Source: Gammaproteobacteria bacterium (lineage in GTDB: Bacteria > Pseudomonadota > Gammaproteobacteria > Eutrophobiales > Eutrophobiaceae). Taken from it: a stretch of DNA of 10,485 nt. Under the pieces are notes generated by a model. The model had not been told where the DNA came from. It made no database searches and worked only from the letters and a program-made list of their open reading frames with translations. Every line of letters begins with the position of its first letter. Position 1 is the first letter of the stretch. Positions 7,307 to 10,485 of this stretch are shown piece by piece. The DNA lies in the NCBI GenBank assembly GCA_016844485.1, contig JAENIZ010000034.1, positions 1 through 10,485 of the forward strand. The letters run 5' to 3'. Made by a program: the position numbers and the translations under genes.

Positions 7307-8822
7307 CTGTCACCCCGCCACTCTTTTGTTCCGCTGTTGCAAACCAGGGAATTCTTGCAGTCATAATCAATTTACCTGCGCGTTCCGCATCCATATTTTC
7401 GATTTGCATCAGCTCATCAACAGATTGCTCTGCCAGATCTTCCATGGAAACTATGCCGTGACCGGCGAGTTCATAGGCCAATGCCTCATCCATGCCTTCC
7501 ATTTTCAACAAATCTTCAGCCGGTGCCGCATCGACCAGTTTTTCTTCACTCACAATTGCCCGGGTCAGCATGACATCACGCGCACGCTCACGTATTTCCG
7601 TTACAAGTTCTTTATCAAATTCCTCAATTTTAAGCATTTCATTTTCAGGAACGTAGGCCACCTCTTCAATACTGGAAAACCCTTCCTGTACCAGAATGAT
7701 AGCCACCTCTTCGTCCACATCAAGTTGTTCCATGAACATTTTCTGCAGCGTTTGTGCCTCTACTTCATTTTTCTCTTCCGCCTGCTCGACAGACATCACG
7801 TTCAGTTCCCATTTGGTCAACTGGCTCGCCAGTCTGACATTCTGTCCGCCGCGGCCGATAGCCTGCGATAAATTCTCTTCATCAACCGCGACATCCATAC
7901 TATGCGCCTCCTCGTCCACCAGGATGGATGCGACCTCTGCAGGGGCCATCGCATTAATGACGAACTGCGCGGGATTTTCATCCCAGAGAATAATATCAAC
8001 ACGCTCACCGGCAAGTTCATTGGACACGGCCTGTACACGTGACCCGCGCATTCCTACACATGCGCCGATGGGATCAATACGTGGATCATTGCCCCTGACC
8101 GCGATCTTGGCCCTTGCGCCCGGATCACGGGCACCATTGATAATTTCGATAAATCCATCGTTAATCTCCGGCACTTCAAGTTTGAATAATTCAACGAGCA
8201 GTTCCGGTGCGGTCCGGCTGAGAAATAATTGCGGACCCCTTACTTCGGATCGGACCTCGTACAAATACGCGCGTAGCCGATCGCCGGGACGTACAGCCTC
8301 TCTGGGGATCATGCATTCCCTGGGAACAAACGCTTCGGCATAATTTCCCAGATCGAGAGTGACCCCGCTGCGCTCGACCCGTTTAACGACACCACCGACC
8401 ATTTCACCTACCCGGCCCTGATAGGCTTCAATAACCTGGGAACGCTCTGCCTCGCGTACTTTTTGTACAATGACCTGCTTGGCGGTCTGGGCGGCAATGC
8501 GGCCAAATTCAACTGATGCCATTGGTTCTTCAATAAATCCGCCAACTTCAATATCCGGCTGGCGCTTTCTTGCCTCAGACAACATGATTTGACGGGATGG
8601 AAACTCCAGCGGCAGATCGCTGTCCTCCACGACTTCCCAACGGCGAAACGTGTTGTAGTCACCGGTCTGCCGATCCACTGCAACCCGCGCCTCTACGTCT
8701 TCACGATTACGTTTTTTGGTGGCGCTCGCCAGTGCGGCTTCTATGGCCTCAAAGATGATCTCTTTTTTAACGCCTTTCTCGTTTGAAACAACATCAACCA
8801 CCATGAGAATTTCTTTATTCAT
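7299..8822 (-). CDS. nusA: Transcription termination/antitermination factor NusA
   Basis: NusA binds RNA polymerase and nascent RNA to promote pausing and intrinsic termination, and it takes part in Nus-factor antitermination. The 507 residues show the polymerase-binding N-terminal domain (about 1-125), S1 domain (about 134-202), KH1 with the GMRG loop at 257-260, and KH2 with GRGG at 323-326. Two C-terminal acidic repeats (about 365-417 and 440-492) end in ARIPWFA. The paired acidic repeats are typical of Gammaproteobacteria. The ATG follows a modest GAGAG Shine-Dalgarno about 7 nt upstream, and the rimP stop lies 27 bp before it. In E. coli, NusA represses its own operon at leader terminators. 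The two terminators upstream of rimP here would allow the same control. Confidence 0.98.
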   Translation of the reverse strand: MNKEILMVVDVVSNEKGVKKEIIFEAIEAALASATKKRNREDVEARVAVDRQTGDYNTFRRWEVVEDSDLPLEFPSRQIMLSEARKRQPDIEVGGFIEEPMASVEFGRIAAQTAKQVIVQKVREAERSQVIEAYQGRVGEMVGGVVKRVERSGVTLDLGNYAEAFVPRECMIPREAVRPGDRLRAYLYEVRSEVRGPQLFLSRTAPELLVELFKLEVPEINDGFIEIINGARDPGARAKIAVRGNDPRIDPIGACVGMRGSRVQAVSNELAGERVDIILWDENPAQFVINAMAPAEVASILVDEEAHSMDVAVDEENLSQAIGRGGQNVRLASQLTKWELNVMSVEQAEEKNEVEAQTLQKMFMEQLDVDEEVAIILVQEGFSSIEEVAYVPENEMLKIEEFDKELVTEIRERARDVMLTRAIVSEEKLVDAAPAEDLLKMEGMDEALAYELAGHGIVSMEDLAEQSVDELMQIENMDAERAGKLIMTARIPWFATAEQKSGGVTDA

Positions 8823-8849
8823 TTATAACTCTCTACCTTAATCAATTAA

Positions 8850-9302
8850 TCAATACGGTATCAAACGCGCCTTTTCAATAATATCAGCCGGGATCTGATA
8901 ATTCGTCCCTTCAAACTTTAGTTCCACGTTTTCCTGGTTCACTGCCATGATTTCGCCTGAAATCTTGCGGCGCCCGGCAATCTTTTCATTCAATCGCAGG
9001 CGTGCCTGATGACCAATGAACCGTCTGAAATGATCCAGCGTGAACAACGGCCTGTCAAAACCAGGTGAAGATATTTCCAGACGGTACGAACCCCGGACGG
9101 GATCATTAACATCCAGTATGCCTGTCACCTGTTCACTTACGCGTTCACAATCTTCAAGCTTGATCCCTGATTCGCTATCGATATAGATGCGCAATAATGA
9201 ACCTCGCCCTCCCGGGGAATGCTCGATTCCCAGCATTTCATACCCAAGGGCATGCACCACAGGCTCCAGTAATCTGACCAACACCGGGTTTTGCTGATAC
9301 AT
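8850..9302 (-). CDS. rimP: Ribosome maturation factor RimP
   Basis: RimP binds the free 30S subunit and assists its maturation. I place the start at ATG 9302-9300, giving 150 residues. The longest open frame begins 11 codons earlier (9335), but those codons lie inside the leader terminator hairpin and its T-tract. From MYQQNPVLVRLLEPVVHALGY onward the protein aligns with the E. coli N-terminus without an overhang. Key segments are ALGYEMLGIEH, LRIYIDSESGIKLEDCERVS, the Y-R-L-E-I-S-S-P-G-F-D-R-P-L family signature, and a C-terminal Sm-like domain ending ADIIEKARLIPY. There is no good Shine-Dalgarno; only AGCAAG directly abuts the ATG. It is the first protein gene of the operon, immediately before nusA. 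Confidence 0.95.
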   Translation of the reverse strand: MYQQNPVLVRLLEPVVHALGYEMLGIEHSPGGRGSLLRIYIDSESGIKLEDCERVSEQVTGILDVNDPVRGSYRLEISSPGFDRPLFTLDHFRRFIGHQARLRLNEKIAGRRKISGEIMAVNQENVELKFEGTNYQIPADIIEKARLIPY

Positions 9303-9313
9303 CTTGCTAAAAC

Positions 9314-9337
9314 AAAAAATGGGCACAAGGCCCACTT
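9314..9337 (-). terminator. Leader terminator/attenuator before rimP
   Basis: On the minus strand AAGTGGGC-CTTGT-GCCCATTT forms an 8-bp stem (one G-T pair) with a 5-nt loop. Six T's follow and, after one G, four more. It lies 11 bp before the rimP start and roughly 20 nt after the predicted start of transcription, so it can only act as a partial terminator or attenuator of the operon. It is a plausible target for NusA autoregulation or cold-shock antitermination, both known for the E. coli operon. Confidence 0.75.
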
Positions 9338-9363
9338 ATTACTGCAACATTAAACTTATACGT

Positions 9364-9393
9364 AGTATAGCCATGCTTCATATAAACTGCCAA
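9364..9393 (-). promoter_or_regulatory. Sigma-70 promoter for the rimP-nusA operon
   Basis: On the minus strand TTGGCA (9388-9393) and TATACT (9364-9369) are separated by 18 bp, and each matches five of six consensus positions. It lies between the tRNA terminator and the rimP leader terminator. The protein operon can therefore be transcribed independently of the tRNA. Confidence 0.7.
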
Positions 9394-9427
9394 CTTAAAG
9401 ACATCTCAACTATCTGCCTGGCATAGT

Positions 9428-9454
9428 AAAAAGGCCCCAACCCGGGGCCCCTTT
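9428..9454 (-). terminator. Strong intrinsic terminator after the tRNA-fMet region
   Basis: On the minus strand GGCCCC-GGGTT-GGGGCC is followed by five T's (9428-9432). Upstream GG and AAA extend the stem to 11 bp by pairing with the T's. It ends transcription from the tRNA promoter 19 bp beyond the tRNA-like 3' fragment, separating the tRNA unit from rimP. Confidence 0.9.
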
Positions 9455-9472
9455 AACAGACTACTATTAAAC

Positions 9473-9508
9473 TGGTAGCGGGGGCAGGATTTGAACCTGC
9501 GACCTTCG
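9473..9508 (-). repeat. Second copy of the tRNA-fMet 3' half (36-bp direct repeat, att-like)
   Basis: These 36 bases are identical to 9610-9645. They cover the end of the anticodon stem, the variable loop, the T-arm (GCAGG-TTCAAAT-CCTGC), the 3' acceptor strand and the encoded ACCA. No matching 5' half (D-arm and 5' acceptor) lies upstream, so this is not a functional tRNA gene. A duplicated tRNA 3' end located downstream of the intact gene is the classical footprint of integration by a tRNA-targeting recombinase. Here only 101 bp remain between the copies, and no integrase gene is present. GGGG at 9509-9512 could pair with the CCCC after the T-arm to give an RNA minihelix ending in CCA. A simple local tandem duplication with decay is the alternative. 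Confidence 0.85.
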
Positions 9509-9530
9509 CCCCTCTATAAACAATCCGGGA

Positions 9531-9570
9531 CCGGCAAGCACGTTAGTGCGCCGGGCTCATAACCCGAAGG
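9531..9570 (+). repeat. tRNA-related inverted segment with hairpin
   Basis: Positions 9552-9570 are an exact 19-bp inverted copy of the tRNA-fMet anticodon arm (CAT anticodon) found at 9640-9658. Immediately before and partly overlapping it, CCGGC-AA-GCAC-GTTA-GTGC-GCCGG (9531-9554) forms a bulged 9-bp hairpin. GGAC at 9528-9531 can also pair with GTCC at 9592-9595. The whole stretch therefore weakly resembles a compact, degenerate tRNA-Met on the plus strand, but it has no T-loop motif and no CCA. I treat it as a tRNA-derived repeat of unknown role. Confidence 0.6.
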
Positions 9571-9609
9571 GTGCACACGGTAATGTCTCCAGTCCTTGCT
9601 CATTTCAAT

Positions 9610-9686
9610 TGGTAGCGGGGGCAGGATTTGAACCTGCGACCTTCGGGTTATGAGCCCGACGAGCTGCCAGACTGCTCCACCCCGCA
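9610..9686 (-). tRNA. metY: Initiator tRNA-fMet (anticodon CAT)
   Basis: The 77-nt gene forms a complete cloverleaf with encoded CCA (9610-9612). The acceptor 5' strand is TGCGGGG and the 3' strand CCCCGCT. Initiator marks are clear. The 1-72 pair is a mismatch (T-T). The anticodon stem carries three consecutive G-C pairs (GGG/CCC) flanking loop CTCATAA (anticodon at 9650-9652). The D-stem has the A11-T24 pair. The T-loop is TTCAAAT. It precedes rimP-nusA-infB exactly as metY does in E. coli. Its own promoter lies just upstream and a strong terminator 156 bp downstream. A second copy of its 3' half lies between it and that terminator. Confidence 0.97.
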
Positions 9687-9700
9687 CTAGCGGAGGCGGC

Positions 9701-9729
9701 AGTTTACAGGGCACACACCGGATTTTCAA
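9701..9729 (-). promoter_or_regulatory. tRNA-fMet promoter
   Basis: On the minus strand TTGAAA (9724-9729) and TAAACT (9701-9706) are separated by 17 bp. A GC-rich discriminator (GCCGCC) follows, typical of stringently controlled stable-RNA promoters. The tRNA begins 14 bp after the -10 element. The -35 overlaps an inverted repeat at 9725-9749. Confidence 0.8.
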
Positions 9730-9749
9730 GGTAATGGTTTTGCCTTGAA
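9725..9749. repeat. Perfect 7-bp inverted repeat overlapping the tRNA promoter -35
   Basis: TTCAAGG (9725-9731) and CCTTGAA (9743-9749) are exact reverse complements separated by 11 bp, just after the upstream radical SAM gene. No T-tract follows, so it is not a standard intrinsic terminator. It could be an operator or the base of an RNA hairpin ending the upstream transcript. Confidence 0.5.
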
Positions 9750-9756
9750 TAGCGCA

Positions 9757-10485
9757 TTAAATTGCCGCACTGATAGCGATTGGCATGCGCCGCGCGCCCC
9801 AATGACCAGGTCGATCCTCAAAAAGTCCATGGCATGGCGTTCCACATTCCGGGCATTCGCCATGTGCATCTAAATGCCATTCTTTTATTACATACCAGTC
9901 ACGCACGATCAATTTTTCCCCGCAATGACTGCAATGGGTCGTTCCACCCATGGTATCATAGACATTGCCCGTATAGGCATAGTGAATGCCATTTTTTATC
10001 GCGATTTCGCGGGCTTGCGTCAATGTGGCGGCGGGTGTGTGTGCTTTATCCATCATCTTCCAGTCCGGATGAAAGGCAGTAAAATGCACAGGCACGTCGG
10101 GGCCAAGATGCTCGACTATCCACTGGGTCATCTCATTGAGTTCTTTTTCCGAATCGTTTTCACCTGGAATAATAAGATTGGTAATCTCAAACCATACATT
10201 TGTTTCATGCTTGAGATAACACAAGGTGTCCAATACTGCATCAAGATGACCGCCGGTGATGTATTTATAGAAACGCTCTGTAAACGCCTTGAGATCGACA
10301 TTGGCTGCATCCATATACCGGTAAAATTCGGCCCTGGGCTCCTTGCAGACATAGCCTGCCGTCACTGCAACGGCCTTGATATCATGTTCGTGACAGGCCT
10401 GGGCAACATCGATTGTGTATTCGTGGAAAACCACAGGGTCGTTATAGGTAAAGGCTATACTTCTGCAACTGAGCTGTTGTGCAAC
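9757..10485 (-). CDS. amrS: Radical SAM enzyme of the AmmeMemoRadiSam (AmrS) family, 5' end outside window
   Basis: The frame is open to the window edge: codons before the first GTG (10434) read VAQQLSCRSIAFTYNDP, which is family sequence. The 242 residues here are therefore the C-terminal two thirds of a longer protein. Recognisable segments are FTYNDPVVFHEY, TAGYVCKEP, NVDLKAFTERFYKYITGG, NLIIPGENDSEKEL, VPVHFTAFHPDWKMMD and the GNVYD turn. A C-terminal metal-ribbon-like region holds HCSHCGEKL and CPECGTPCHG, ending with PGHWGARRMPI. The [4Fe-4S]-binding CxxxCxxC motif should lie upstream, outside the window. AmrS proteins are predicted radical S-adenosylmethionine enzymes related to pyruvate-formate-lyase activating enzyme. 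They often occur with the MEMO1-like AmrB and AMMECR1-like AmrA, and the substrate is not established as far as I know. The gene ends 70 bp before the tRNA-fMet gene. Confidence 0.85.
   Translation of the reverse strand, partial: VAQQLSCRSIAFTYNDPVVFHEYTIDVAQACHEHDIKAVAVTAGYVCKEPRAEFYRYMDAANVDLKAFTERFYKYITGGHLDAVLDTLCYLKHETNVWFEITNLIIPGENDSEKELNEMTQWIVEHLGPDVPVHFTAFHPDWKMMDKAHTPAATLTQAREIAIKNGIHYAYTGNVYDTMGGTTHCSHCGEKLIVRDWYVIKEWHLDAHGECPECGTPCHGLFEDRPGHWGARRMPIAISAAI

Noticed and set aside
6999..7871. A plus-strand open frame of 290 codons opposite infB and nusA
   Set aside because: It crosses the junction of two well-supported genes on the other strand and has a Cys/Phe/His-rich composition typical of antisense frames.
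9303..9335. An 11-residue N-terminal extension of RimP
   Set aside because: Those codons lie in the leader hairpin and T-tract, the alignment with E. coli RimP begins at the later Met, and no Shine-Dalgarno supports the early start.
9473..9609. A second complete tRNA gene on the minus strand
   Set aside because: Only the 3' half is present; no D-arm or pairing 5' acceptor strand exists upstream of it.
9514..9729. A 71-codon minus-strand frame spanning tRNA-fMet and the spacer
   Set aside because: It reads straight through the tRNA gene and its repeats, a known source of false proteins, and its sequence has no protein-like features.

Overview
This window is a bacterial chromosome segment, read almost entirely on the minus strand. 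It carries the conserved transcription and translation cluster of Gammaproteobacteria: initiator tRNA-fMet, rimP, nusA, infB, rbfA, truB, rpsO and pnp, in the same order as the Escherichia coli metY-rimP-nusA-infB-rbfA-truB-rpsO-pnp locus. Gene order, the acidic repeats at the NusA C-terminus and the close match of S15, RimP, TruB and PNPase to the enterobacterial forms point to a gammaproteobacterium. The neighbours (a radical SAM AmrS-type gene upstream and an ECF sigma factor downstream) are not those of E. coli, so I would not name a genus.

Layout in transcription order (high to low coordinates). An AmrS-type radical SAM gene, cut off at its 5' end by the window edge, ends at 9757. A tRNA promoter (9701-9729) drives tRNA-fMet (9610-9686). 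Next comes an unusual 137-bp stretch holding an exact 36-bp second copy of the tRNA 3' half and a 19-bp inverted copy of its anticodon arm, closed by a strong intrinsic terminator (9428-9454). A second promoter (9364-9393) and a second, attenuator-like hairpin with a T-tract (9314-9337) lie just before rimP (start revised to 9302). nusA and infB overlap by 8 bp, and rbfA and truB follow closely. rpsO has its own promoter (3390-3418), and pnp follows after a 141-bp leader and ends at an intrinsic terminator (802-826). Beyond that is an ECF sigma factor gene overlapping a downstream partial gene that runs off the window and may encode its anti-sigma partner.

The products work together. tRNA-fMet and IF2 start translation. 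RimP and RbfA mature the 30S subunit, which contains S15. TruB makes pseudouridine 55 in tRNA. NusA tunes pausing and termination. PNPase degrades RNA. In E. coli this operon is controlled by NusA at leader terminators and by cold-shock antitermination, and the two leader terminators here fit that kind of control.

Most of the window is ordinary housekeeping. The part that deserves a second look is 9473-9686, where the tRNA-derived repeats look like the scar of a tRNA-targeting integrative element or a local rearrangement. I found no CRISPR array, insertion sequence or new multi-gene system.
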